Below, piece after piece: positions 23,682 to 32,258 of a stretch of 64,000 bases of DNA (positions are counted from its first letter, which is position 1; every line of letters begins with the position of its first letter). The DNA lies in assembly GCF_006715395.1 (NCBI RefSeq), contig NZ_VFNC01000001.1:2852001-2916000 (forward strand), read 5' to 3'. Source of the DNA: Streptomyces sp. SLBN-31 (GTDB lineage: Bacteria > Actinomycetota > Actinomycetes > Streptomycetales > Streptomycetaceae). The notes under the pieces are model-generated. The model saw nothing but the letters and a program-made list of their open reading frames with translations. It ran no database searches and was not told the origin of the DNA. The position numbers and the translations under genes were made by a program.

Positions 23682-25717
23682 CGCAGGAAGGCGGCCGCGA
23701 CGCCGGCGTCGACCGGGACGTGCAGCCCGGTGGTGTGGGTCAACTCCCCACCGGTCAGCGCGAACACGGCGTTGGCCACGTGCTCGGGCAGCACCTCGCG
23801 CTTGAGGATGGTCCGCTGCGCGTAGAACTCGCCCAGCTTCTCCTCCGGCACCCCGTACACGGCCGCGCGCTGTGCGCCCCAGCCGCCCGCGAAGATCCCC
23901 GAACCGCGCACCACACCGTCCGGGTTGACCCCGTTGACGCGGATGCCGTGCTCGCCCAACTCGGCTGCCAGCAGCCGTACTTGATGCGCCTGGTCGGCCT
24001 TGGTGGCGGAGTAGGCGATGTTGTTGGGCCCGGCGAACACGGCGTTCTTGGAAGCGATGTAGACGATGTCGCCGCCCAGCTCCTGCGCGGTCATCACCCG
24101 GGCCGCCTCCCGCGAGACCAGGAAGGAACCGCGGGCCATGATGTCGTGCTGCAGGTCCCAGTCCTTCGCCGACGTCTCCAGCAGCGGCTTGGAGATGGAG
24201 ATACCGGCGTTGTTGACGACCAGGTCGACCCCGCCGAAGGCGAGGACTGCCGCCTTGAACGCCTCGGCGATCTGCTCCTCGGACGTGACGTCGACGCTCA
24301 CGGCGACGGACTTGTCCGGCCCGCCCAGCTCCTCCGCCACCTGGGCGGCGTTGTCCACGTTCAGGTCCGCGACCACCACGCAGGCACCCTCGGCGACCAG
24401 CCGCTGCGCGATCGCCTTCCCGATGCCGCTGCCCGCGCCCGTCACCAGCGCCACCCGCGTCGCCAGCGGCTTCGGCGCGGGCATCCGCTGGAGCTTGGCC
24501 TCTTCCAACGCCCAGTACTCGATGCGGAACTTCTCCGACTCCTCGATGGGCGCGTACGTCGACACGGCCTCGGCCCCGCGCATCACGTTGATGGCGTTGA
24601 CGTAGAACTCACCGGCCACCCGGGCCGTCTGCTTGTCCTTGCCGAAGGAGAACATGCCGACCCCCGGCACCAGCACGATCGCCGGGTCCGCGCCGCGCAT
24701 GGCGGGGGAGTCGGGCAGGGCGTGCCGCCGGTAATAGGCGGCGTACTCCTCGCGGTACTCGGCGTGCAGCTCCTTCAGCCGGGCGACGGCCTCCTCCAGC
24801 GGGGCGGCCGGCGGCAGGTCGAGGACGAGCGGACGCACCTTGGTCCGCAGGAAGTGGTCCGGGCAGGAGGTGCCCAGCGCGGCCAGCCGCGGGTGCTCGG
24901 CGCGCGCCAGGAACTCCAGCACGGTCTCGGAGTCGTCGAAGTGCCCGACCTGCGGCTTGTCCTGGGAGGCGATGGCCCGGACGTACGGCGCGAGAGCCGC
25001 GGCCCGCTCACGACGCTCCGCGGGCTCCAACGCCGCGTATCCCTCGATCACCGGCCCGAAGGGCTCGGGCCTGCCCCTCTCCGCCAAGAACGCCTCGGCG
25101 GTGCGGATGATGTGCAGCGAGTTGCGCTCGCACGCCTCCGAGGTGTCGCCCCACGCCGTGATCCCATGCCCGCCCAGCACACAGCCGATGGCCTGCGGGT
25201 TCGCCTCCTTGACCGCTGCGATGTCCAGCCCCAGCTGGAAACCGGGCCGCCGCCACGGCACCCACACCACCGTGTCGCCGAAGCACTCGGCGGTCAGCTT
25301 CTCCCCGTCGGCGGCGCAGGCGAGCGCGATCCCGGAGTCGGGGTGCAGATGGTCGACGTGCGCGGCCTCCACGAGCCCGTGCATGGCCGTGTCGATGGAC
25401 GGGGCGGCCCCGCCCTTGCCGTGCAGGCAGTAGTCGAACGCGGCGACCATCTCGTCCTCGCGCTCCACGCCCGGGTAGACGCCCTTCAGCGCCCGCAGCC
25501 GGTCCAGCCGCAGGACAGCCAGTCCGGCCCCGGTGAGCGTGCCGAGGTCGCCACCGGACCCCTTGACCCACATCAGCTCGACGTCACCGCCGGTCACGGG
25601 GTCGGTGTCGGTGCCCTTGGCGGAGGCGTTGCCGCCGGCGTAGTTGGTGTTGCGGGGATCGGAGCCGAGCCGATGGGAGCGGGCCAGGAGGGCGGCGGCT
25701 TCGGGGTGCGGTGCCAT
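23678..25717 (-). CDS. Bifunctional rhamnulose-1-phosphate aldolase / L-lactaldehyde dehydrogenase
   Basis: A 679-residue fusion. The first 400 or so residues are a class II aldolase domain (NYAGGNASAKG; HVDHLHPDSGIALAC with zinc-ligand His; GGHGITAWGDT) that splits rhamnulose-1-phosphate into DHAP and L-lactaldehyde. The last 260 are an SDR domain (TGAGSGIGKAIAQRL, NNAGISIS, catalytic YSATKAD) that would oxidise lactaldehyde to L-lactate. The same fusion is called RhaEW in bacteria such as Bacillus subtilis. The operon position between rhaI and rhaB, with lutABC downstream, fits this path. Confidence 0.93.
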   Translation of the reverse strand: MAPHPEAAALLARSHRLGSDPRNTNYAGGNASAKGTDTDPVTGGDVELMWVKGSGGDLGTLTGAGLAVLRLDRLRALKGVYPGVEREDEMVAAFDYCLHGKGGAAPSIDTAMHGLVEAAHVDHLHPDSGIALACAADGEKLTAECFGDTVVWVPWRRPGFQLGLDIAAVKEANPQAIGCVLGGHGITAWGDTSEACERNSLHIIRTAEAFLAERGRPEPFGPVIEGYAALEPAERRERAAALAPYVRAIASQDKPQVGHFDDSETVLEFLARAEHPRLAALGTSCPDHFLRTKVRPLVLDLPPAAPLEEAVARLKELHAEYREEYAAYYRRHALPDSPAMRGADPAIVLVPGVGMFSFGKDKQTARVAGEFYVNAINVMRGAEAVSTYAPIEESEKFRIEYWALEEAKLQRMPAPKPLATRVALVTGAGSGIGKAIAQRLVAEGACVVVADLNVDNAAQVAEELGGPDKSVAVSVDVTSEEQIAEAFKAAVLAFGGVDLVVNNAGISISKPLLETSAKDWDLQHDIMARGSFLVSREAARVMTAQELGGDIVYIASKNAVFAGPNNIAYSATKADQAHQVRLLAAELGEHGIRVNGVNPDGVVRGSGIFAGGWGAQRAAVYGVPEEKLGEFYAQRTILKREVLPEHVANAVFALTGGELTHTTGLHVPVDAGVAAAFLR

Positions 25718-25771
25718 GAGCGGGTCTCTTCCTTGCGTCGTCGGGACGGTGCGGGTGTACGCGAGGCGGGG

Positions 25772-26932
25772 TCAGGCGCCCCAGCCGGCTTGGGTGCCGC
25801 CGACGCGCTCGGCGATGATCCGCTGCTGCCATCCGGAGCGGTGGTAGGCGGCGATGGGGTCGGGGTCGAGGCCCATTTCCTGGCGGGTGTCGGCGAGGAG
25901 GGGGCGGACGTCGGTGTTGTAGGCGTCCATGAGGACGGCGTTGGCGGCCAGGACGTCACCGTCGCGCTGGGCGGCGGCGAGGGCGTCGCGGTCGACGAGG
26001 AGTGCCTTGGCGGTGGCTTCCTGGACGTTCATCACGGAGCGGATGATGGCGGGGATCTTGGCTTCGATGTTGTGGCACTGGTCGAGCATGAAGGCCACGT
26101 CGGAGGTGTAGCCGCCGCCGCGGATGACCTCGTACATGATGCGGAAGAGCTGGAAGGGGTCGGCGGCGCCGACCATGAGGTCGTCGTCGGCGTAGAAGCG
26201 GGAGTTGAAGTCGAACCCGCCGAGCTTGTTCTCCCGCAGCAGGGTGGCGACGATGAACTCGATGTTGGTGCCCGGTGCGTGGTGTCCGGTGTCGACGACG
26301 ACCTGGGCCTTCTCGCCGAGCTTGAGGCAGTGGGCGTAGGCGGTGCCCCAGTCGGGGACGTCGGTGGTGTAAAAGGCCGGCTCGAAGAACTTGTACTCCA
26401 GCAGCATCCGCTGGTTCTCGCCGAGCCGCTGGTAGACCTCGGCCAAGCCTTCGGCGAGGCGGTCCTGGCGGGCGCGGATGTCGTCCTGGCCGGGATAGTT
26501 GGTGCCGTCGGCGAACCACAGTTTCAGGTCGTGTGAGCCGGTGGCGTCCATGATGTCGACGCATTCGAGCAGGTGATCCAGCGCCTTGCGGCGCACGGCG
26601 GCGTCGGGGTGGCAGATGCTGCCCAGTTTGTAGGCGTCGTCCTGGAAGGTGTTGGAGTTGATCGCCCCCAGTTTCACCCCGTGGTCCTGGGCGAACTTCG
26701 CCAGCGCGGCGTAGTCCTCGACCCTGTCCCACGGGATGTGCAACGCCACCGTCGGCGCCACACCCGTGACGGCATGCACCTGGGCCGCGTCGGCCAGCTT
26801 CTCCTGCGGCGTGCGGGGAACTCCCTGCTGGGCGAACACCTTGAAACGGGTCCCCGAGTTCCCGTACGCCCACGACGGCGTCTCGACTGCCTGGGTCTTC
26901 AGCGCGGTCTTCACCGCGGCGAGCTCGGTCAC
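25772..26932 (-). CDS. rhaI: L-rhamnose isomerase (Pseudomonas/actinobacterial type)
   Basis: A 386-residue TIM-barrel isomerase (EC 5.3.1.14) turning L-rhamnose into L-rhamnulose. It belongs to the RhaI type seen in Pseudomonas stutzeri, not the E. coli RhaA type: SNTFQDDAYKLGSICHPD, LKLWFADGTNYPGQDD, LLEYKFFEPAFYTTDVPDWG, VVDTGHHAPGTNIEF and LGGFDFNSRFYADDDLMVG carry the metal-binding Glu, Asp and His residues. It is the first gene of the leftward operon. A promoter and LacI-type operator lie 50-100 bp upstream. Confidence 0.95.
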   Translation of the reverse strand: MTELAAVKTALKTQAVETPSWAYGNSGTRFKVFAQQGVPRTPQEKLADAAQVHAVTGVAPTVALHIPWDRVEDYAALAKFAQDHGVKLGAINSNTFQDDAYKLGSICHPDAAVRRKALDHLLECVDIMDATGSHDLKLWFADGTNYPGQDDIRARQDRLAEGLAEVYQRLGENQRMLLEYKFFEPAFYTTDVPDWGTAYAHCLKLGEKAQVVVDTGHHAPGTNIEFIVATLLRENKLGGFDFNSRFYADDDLMVGAADPFQLFRIMYEVIRGGGYTSDVAFMLDQCHNIEAKIPAIIRSVMNVQEATAKALLVDRDALAAAQRDGDVLAANAVLMDAYNTDVRPLLADTRQEMGLDPDPIAAYHRSGWQQRIIAERVGGTQAGWGA

Positions 26933-26983
26933 TTCAGGGCTCCTGTGACGTCGGGCCGGAATGTCGTCCGTAAGGCTTCCGGA

Positions 26984-27031
26984 TGAATCGATTCAGGAAG
27001 CGAAGCTTAGAACGCCCCGTAGGGGTGTCAA
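26984..27031 (-). promoter_or_regulatory. rhaI operon promoter and LacI-type operator
   Basis: Leftward -35 TTGACA (27031-27026), 16 bp, -10 TAAGCT (27009-27004). TGAATCGATTCA (26984-26995), a perfect 12-bp palindrome, begins just downstream of the expected transcription start. The LacI protein at 33754 is the obvious candidate repressor. Confidence 0.7.
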
Positions 27032-27116
27032 GCGTTCTGGCGCACTCTGTTGCCCGTAGCCTGACCGTGACCTTTGGATCTCGAAGGGTTCTCGAAATTT
27101 TTTCGGGGCCCACCCA

Positions 27117-27172
27117 TTGACGTGACATGGCCCACGCGCCTAACGTCCCGGCAACCAAGTTGAAACCTTTCA
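27117..27172 (+). promoter_or_regulatory. Transport operon promoter and LacI-type operator
   Basis: Rightward -35 TTGACG (27117-27122), 18 bp, -10 TAACGT (27141-27146), and TGAAA-CC-TTTCA (27161-27172) just after the expected start. The position mirrors that of the operator on the rhaI side. Confidence 0.6.
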
Positions 27173-27215
27173 CGACGCCGCGAGGTGCTTCCCGGGCGTC
27201 GTCGAGGAGCCCCTC

Positions 27216-28733
27216 ATGACCCACCCGTCCGACACGGGTCCGGCCCCGGTGCTGGCGCTCGAGGACATTTCGAAGTCCTTCGGGGCCGTGCGTGCCCTGC
27301 GGGACGTGTCCCTGGAGCTGTTCCCCGGAGAGGTGCACGCCCTCGCCGGAGAGAACGGCGCGGGCAAGTCGACCCTGATCAAGACGCTCGCCGGCGTCCA
27401 CCGACCGGACGCCGGCCGGGTGCTGCTCGACGGTGAGCCCGTCGTCTTCCACGGACCCGGTGACGCACGCGACGCGGGCATCGCCGTCATCTACCAGGAG
27501 CCCACGCTCTTTCCCGACCTTTCGATCGCCGAGAACATCTTCATGGGCCGCCAGCCCCGGCGCGCCCTGGGCCGGATCGACCACAAGGCCACGCACACCG
27601 CGACGCTGCGGCTGATGAAGCGGCTCGGCGTCGAACTCGACCCCGACCGCCCAGCGCGCGGCCTGTCCATCGCCGACCAGCAGATCGTGGAGATCGCCAA
27701 GGCGCTCTCCTTCGACGCCCGCGTCCTGATCATGGACGAGCCGACGGCCGCCCTGACCGGCAGCGAGGTGGCCCGGCTCTTCGGCGTCGTGCGCACCCTG
27801 CGCGAACAGGGCGCCGCCGTGCTGTTCATCTCGCACCGGCTGGAGGAGATCTTCGAGATCTGCCAGCGGGTCACCACCCTGCGCGACGGCGCCTGGATCG
27901 CCAGCGAGCCGATCGAGGGGATGACGGAGGACGACCTCGTCCGGCGCATGGTCGGTCGCGACCTCGAGGAGCTGTACCCCAAGCAGGACGTCAAGCCCGG
28001 TCAAGTCGCGCTGAGCGTACGGCGGTTGACTCGGGAGGGTGTCTTCACCGACGTCTCCTTCGACGTCCGGCACGGCGAGATCGTCGGCCTCGCCGGACTC
28101 GTCGGCGCCGGCCGCACCGAGGTGGCCCGGGCCGTCTTCGGCATCGACCGCTGGGATGCCGGCGAGGTCGAGGTCCAGGGCCGCAGGCTCACCAACGGCG
28201 CCCCGTCCACCGCGATGGCCGCCGGGCTCGCCCTCGTCCCTGAGGACCGGCGCGCCCAGGGCCTGGTGATGGGCATGTCCATCGAGCGCAACATCGGCCT
28301 CACCGGACTCCGTACGACCGTCCGGGCCGGCCTGATGGACCGTGGCGCCGAACGCGACCGGTCCCTGGACTGGGCGGTCAAGCTCCAGGTGAAGTACGCC
28401 CGGATCGCCGACGCCGTCTCGACCCTGTCCGGCGGCAACCAGCAGAAGGTCGTCCTGGCCAAGTGGCTCGCCACCGGCCCCAAGGTACTGATCGTCGACG
28501 AGCCCACGCGGGGCATCGACGTCGGCACCAAGGCCGAGGTGCACCGGCTGCTCAGCCGGCTGGCCGCCGACGGCGTCGCCGTTCTGATGATCTCCTCCGA
28601 CCTGCCCGAGATCCTCGGCATGGCCGACCGCGTGCTCGTGATGCACGAGGGCCGGCTGACCGCCGAGATCCCACGCGCCGAAGCCACCGAGGAAACCGTG
28701 ATGGCCGCAGCCACCGGGAGGGCCGCCGCATGA
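27216..28733 (+). CDS. L-rhamnose ABC transporter, double ATPase
   Basis: A 505-residue sugar-type ABC ATPase with two nucleotide-binding halves. The first has a full Walker A ([10 protein letters not shown]) and Walker B ([10 protein letters not shown]); in the second, the P-loop is degenerate ([10 protein letters not shown]), as is normal in the RbsA/XylG/RhaT group, but the signature LSGGNQQK and Walker [12 protein letters not shown] are kept. It energises import through the two permeases that follow. ATG with GAGGAG upstream; the stop overlaps the next start by 4 bp (ATGA). Confidence 0.95.
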   Translation: MTHPSDTGPAPVLALEDISKSFGAVRALRDVSLELFPGEVHALAGENGAGKSTLIKTLAGVHRPDAGRVLLDGEPVVFHGPGDARDAGIAVIYQEPTLFPDLSIAENIFMGRQPRRALGRIDHKATHTATLRLMKRLGVELDPDRPARGLSIADQQIVEIAKALSFDARVLIMDEPTAALTGSEVARLFGVVRTLREQGAAVLFISHRLEEIFEICQRVTTLRDGAWIASEPIEGMTEDDLVRRMVGRDLEELYPKQDVKPGQVALSVRRLTREGVFTDVSFDVRHGEIVGLAGLVGAGRTEVARAVFGIDRWDAGEVEVQGRRLTNGAPSTAMAAGLALVPEDRRAQGLVMGMSIERNIGLTGLRTTVRAGLMDRGAERDRSLDWAVKLQVKYARIADAVSTLSGGNQQKVVLAKWLATGPKVLIVDEPTRGIDVGTKAEVHRLLSRLAADGVAVLMISSDLPEILGMADRVLVMHEGRLTAEIPRAEATEETVMAAATGRAAA

Positions 28734-29770
28734 CGGTGACCACTCCCAACGAGACCCCCGTCGCCGAGGTGCCCAAGTCCAGCGGCACCCGGCTCGTCGA
28801 CCGCGTCTTCAAGATGCGCGAGCTCGCCATCCTCGTCGTCTTCCTGGTGATGATCGGCATCACCCAGGCCGGCAACAGCGAGTTCCTGTCCGAGCAGGGC
28901 ATCAAGGACCTGCTGCTGAACGCCACCATCCTGGTGCTGGTCGCCACCGGCCAGTCCCTGGTGGTGATCACGCGGAACGTCGACCTGTCCGTCGGCTCGA
29001 CCCTCGGCATCTGCGCCTTCGCGGCCGGCGACTACCTGCACGGCGGCGGCAGTTCGGTGATCGCGATCGGGCTGGCGGTCCTGATGGGCATCGGGTTCGG
29101 CCTGCTCAACGGCCTGCTCGTCAGCCTCGGCCAAGTGCCCGCGCTCGTCGTCACCCTCGGCACGCTGTACATCATCCGCGGCATCGACTCCATCTGGGTC
29201 GGCTCCCGCCAGATCACGGCGGCCGACCTGCCCGGCGGCTTCGTCGACTTCGGCTCCGGCGGCATCTCCGCGGTGCCGTACCTCGCGCTGATCGCGCTGG
29301 CCGTGCTGGTGGCGACGGCGTACTACCTCAAGCACTTCGGCAGCGGACGCGAGCTGTACGCGCTCGGCTCCAACCCGGAGGCGGCCCGGCTCGCCGGCAT
29401 CCCCGTCCGCAAGCGGATCCTGGCCGCGTACACCTTCTGCGGCGGACTCGCGGGCCTGGCCGGCGCCATGTACCTGGCCCGGTTCGGCAACGTCGACTCC
29501 GGGACCGGCACCGGCTACGAACTCACCGTCGTCAGCGCGGTCGTGGTCGGCGGCGTGGTCTTCACCGGAGGCTCCGGCAGCGTGTACGGGGCCGCGCTCG
29601 GCGCCCTGCTGCTGACCTCCATCAACAGCGTGCTGCCCGCCCTCGGCGTCAGCTCGGTCTGGGTGCTCGCGATCAACGGCATCCTGCTCATCCTCGCCAT
29701 CGCGGTCGACCGGATCGTCGCGCTGCGCGTGGCCTCCGCCCTGAAGAAGAGGAACGCCCGCAATGCCTGA
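28730..29770 (+). CDS. L-rhamnose ABC transporter permease 1
   Basis: A 346-residue BPD_transp_2-type permease with about nine membrane segments. Typical blocks are [35 protein letters not shown], the cytoplasmic EAA-like loop [17 protein letters not shown] and [15 protein letters not shown]. It has a 45-residue hydrophilic N-terminus. It overlaps the ATPase stop by 4 bp and the next permease start by 8 bp, so the three are translated as a unit. Confidence 0.93.
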   Translation: MTVTTPNETPVAEVPKSSGTRLVDRVFKMRELAILVVFLVMIGITQAGNSEFLSEQGIKDLLLNATILVLVATGQSLVVITRNVDLSVGSTLGICAFAAGDYLHGGGSSVIAIGLAVLMGIGFGLLNGLLVSLGQVPALVVTLGTLYIIRGIDSIWVGSRQITAADLPGGFVDFGSGGISAVPYLALIALAVLVATAYYLKHFGSGRELYALGSNPEAARLAGIPVRKRILAAYTFCGGLAGLAGAMYLARFGNVDSGTGTGYELTVVSAVVVGGVVFTGGSGSVYGAALGALLLTSINSVLPALGVSSVWVLAINGILLILAIAVDRIVALRVASALKKRNARNA

Positions 29771-30755
29771 GTCCCTGACGCGCGCGGTCCGCTGGGACAC
29801 GGTCGTCGGCGCGCTGCTCATCCTGCTGCTGCTGCTGTCGTTCGGCATCGTCGACGGGTTCGGCAACGCCCTCAACCTGTCGTTCCTGATCGGCAACACC
29901 CTGCCCATCGCGCTGATCGCCCTGCCGATGACCCTGCTGGTCGTCGCCGGCGAGATCGACCTGTCCGTCGCCTCCACCGCCGGCCTGTCCGGCGCGGTGA
30001 TGGGCAAGCTGTGGAACGACGGCATGGCGATCGAGACGATCATCCCGCTGTGCCTGCTGCTCGGTGTCGTGTGCGGGCTGATCAACGGCCTCCTTGTGAC
30101 CCGGCTCGGACTGCCCTCCCTCGCCGTCACCATCGGCACCCTCGCCGCCTACCGGGGCATCGCGCAGATCGTGCTCGGCTCCGACGCGGTGACCGACTTC
30201 CCCACGCAGTACCTGGACTTCGCGTCCGGACGGCTCGGGAACACCTTCCTCCCGCAGGCCTTCCTGCCCTTCCTCGTCCTGCTCGCCATCGCCGTCGTGG
30301 TGCTCCACGCCACGCCGTTCGGACGGTCGCTGTTCGCGATCGGCGCGAGCGAGGAGGCGGCGCGGTTCGCCGGCATCCGGGTCAAGCGGCACAAGCTGAT
30401 CCTGTTCACGGTGACCGGCCTGATGGCCTCGCTCACCGGGATCTTCTGGGCGCTGCACTACGCCAGCGCCCGTTACGACAACGCCACCGGACTCGAACTG
30501 TCCGTCGTCGCCGCGGTGCTGCTCGGCGGCATCGATTTCGACGGCGGCCGGGGCACGCTCGGCGGCGCGATCGCGGGGGTCTTCCTCCTCGGAGCGCTGC
30601 AGAACGTGATGAGCCTGCTGAACATCTCCGCCCAGTCGCAGATCGTCGTCACCGGCGTCCTGCTCGTCATCTCCGTGCTCGGCCCCCGGGTCGCACGGCA
30701 AATCTCCGTCGCGAGGGCGGGACGCAGAGCCGCCGCCTCGACTCCGACGTCGTAA
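29763..30755 (+). CDS. L-rhamnose ABC transporter permease 2
   Basis: A 330-residue permease of the same family: VVAGEIDLSVASTAGLSG, LAVTIGTLAAYRGIAQIVLG, the loop FAIGASEEAARFAGIRV, and VVAAVLLGGIDFDGGRGTLG. It forms the channel together with permease 1, matching the two-permease rhamnose systems of Rhizobium and Streptomyces. The binding-protein gene follows 29 bp later. Confidence 0.93.
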   Translation: MPESLTRAVRWDTVVGALLILLLLLSFGIVDGFGNALNLSFLIGNTLPIALIALPMTLLVVAGEIDLSVASTAGLSGAVMGKLWNDGMAIETIIPLCLLLGVVCGLINGLLVTRLGLPSLAVTIGTLAAYRGIAQIVLGSDAVTDFPTQYLDFASGRLGNTFLPQAFLPFLVLLAIAVVVLHATPFGRSLFAIGASEEAARFAGIRVKRHKLILFTVTGLMASLTGIFWALHYASARYDNATGLELSVVAAVLLGGIDFDGGRGTLGGAIAGVFLLGALQNVMSLLNISAQSQIVVTGVLLVISVLGPRVARQISVARAGRRAAASTPTS

Positions 30756-30784
30756 CTCCTCACCCTCGTAAAGGAAACCCCATC

Positions 30785-31864
30785 ATGCGCAAGTCATCCG
30801 TCCGTCGTACCTGCGCGGCCCTCGCCGCCGGCACCTCGCTCGCCCTCGCGCTGACCGCCTGCGGCGGCACCACCAAGAACAACTCCGGCAGCGACAACGC
30901 CTCCGCGTCCTCGACCGCGAAGGCCGACCCGAACGCCGCGCTGAAGAAGGGCCTGACCGTCGGCTTCCTGCCCAAGCAGGTCAACAACCCGTACTTCACC
31001 TCCGCCGACAAGGGCGGCGAGAAGGCGCTGACCGAACTCGGCAGCAAGTACAAGGAGGTCGGCCCCTCCAGCGCCACCGACACCGCCGGGCAGGTCTCCT
31101 ACGTCAACACGCTCACCCAGCAGCAGGTGAACGCGATGGCCGTCTCCGCTCAGGACCCGGGCGCCCTGTGCACCGCGCTGAAGCAGGCCATGAAGAACAA
31201 CATCAAGGTCGTCACCTACGACTCCGACACCAAGCCCGACTGCCGCAACGCCTTCGTCTCGCAGGCCTCCGCCGAGGACCTCGGCCGCACCGAGGTGCAG
31301 CTGCTCGCCCAGCAGATCGGCTACAAGGGCGAGATCGCGATCCTGTCCGCCGCCCAGACCGCCACGAACCAGAACACCTGGATCGGGTACATGAAGGACG
31401 AGCTGAAGGACCCGAAGTACAAGAACGTCAAGCTGGTGAAGATCGCCTACGGCAACGACGACGCCCAGGCCTCCTTCCAGCAGACCCAGGGCCTGCTCCA
31501 GCAGTACCCGAACCTGAAGGGGATCATCTCCCCGACCACCGTCGGCATCAAGGCCGCCGCCCAGTACCTCTCCGGCTCCAAGTACAAGGGCAAGGTCAAG
31601 CTGACCGGCCTGGGCACCCCCAACGACATGCGCAAGTACGTCAAGAACGGCACCGTCGAGGGCTTCGAGCTGTGGGACCCGGCCAAGCTCGGCGACCTGG
31701 CCGCCCGCACCGCCGTCGCGCTGTCCTCCGGCCAGATCACCGGCAAGGAGGGCGAGACCTTCAAGGCCGGCTCGACCACGTACACCATCGGCAAGGACGG
31801 CGTGATCACCCTCGGCAAGCCGACCGTGTTCACCGCCAAGAACATCGACCAGTTCAACTTCTGA
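30785..31864 (+). CDS. L-rhamnose-binding lipoprotein
   Basis: A 359-residue substrate-binding protein of the periplasmic-binding type 4 (RbsB-like) fold. It has a lipoprotein signal with lipobox LTAC and modified Cys26, followed by a Ser/Asn-rich tether. Core blocks are VGFLPKQVNNPYFTSADKGG, AMAVSAQDPGALCTALKQA and VTYDSDTKPDCRNAFVSQAS. It captures rhamnose at the outer face of the membrane for the permeases encoded just upstream. Its RBS AAAGGAAA lies before ATG 30785. Confidence 0.94.
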   Translation: MRKSSVRRTCAALAAGTSLALALTACGGTTKNNSGSDNASASSTAKADPNAALKKGLTVGFLPKQVNNPYFTSADKGGEKALTELGSKYKEVGPSSATDTAGQVSYVNTLTQQQVNAMAVSAQDPGALCTALKQAMKNNIKVVTYDSDTKPDCRNAFVSQASAEDLGRTEVQLLAQQIGYKGEIAILSAAQTATNQNTWIGYMKDELKDPKYKNVKLVKIAYGNDDAQASFQQTQGLLQQYPNLKGIISPTTVGIKAAAQYLSGSKYKGKVKLTGLGTPNDMRKYVKNGTVEGFELWDPAKLGDLAARTAVALSSGQITGKEGETFKAGSTTYTIGKDGVITLGKPTVFTAKNIDQFNF

Positions 31865-31897
31865 GTCCTGTCCACCCCCGCGGGAGCTGGTACTTCA

Positions 31898-32218
31898 ATG
31901 CAGCGCGTCTGTTTCCTCCTCAAGGTCCGTGAGGACCGGCTCGCCGAGTACCGCGAACGCCACGCCGCCGTGTGGCCGGAGATGCGCGAGGCGCTCTCCG
32001 CCACCGGCTGGCACAACTACTCCCTCTTCCTGCGCGACGACGGCCTGCTCGTCGGCTACCTGGAGACCGAGGACTTCGACGCCGCGCTCGCCGGCATGGA
32101 GGCCACCGAGGTCAACGCCCGCTGGCAGGCGGAGATGGGGCCGTTCTTCGAGTCGCTGGACGGCGCCCGGCCCGACGAGGCCATGAAACCGCTCACCGAA
32201 GTGTTCCACCTCGCCTGA
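31898..32218 (+). CDS. rhaM: L-rhamnose mutarotase
   Basis: A 106-residue dimeric alpha-beta barrel protein that interconverts the alpha and beta anomers of L-rhamnose (EC 5.1.3.32), supplying the anomer used by the isomerase. Family blocks are FLLKVREDRLAEYRERHAAV with the catalytic-region His, WPEMREAL, WHNYSLFLRDDGLLVGYLET and the MGPFFES turn. It lies 33 bp after the binding-protein gene in the transport operon. Confidence 0.95.
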   Translation: MQRVCFLLKVREDRLAEYRERHAAVWPEMREALSATGWHNYSLFLRDDGLLVGYLETEDFDAALAGMEATEVNARWQAEMGPFFESLDGARPDEAMKPLTEVFHLA

Positions 32219-32258
32219 CCCCTCCCCGCTGATCCTCCCCGCCCCGCTGGAGCCGTTC

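Noticed and set aside
23720..26536. 938-codon plus-strand open frame opposite the rhamnose operon
   Set aside because: The high GC removes stop codons on the complementary strand; the text has no domains, whereas the minus strand encodes complete RhaB, aldolase/SDR and RhaI.
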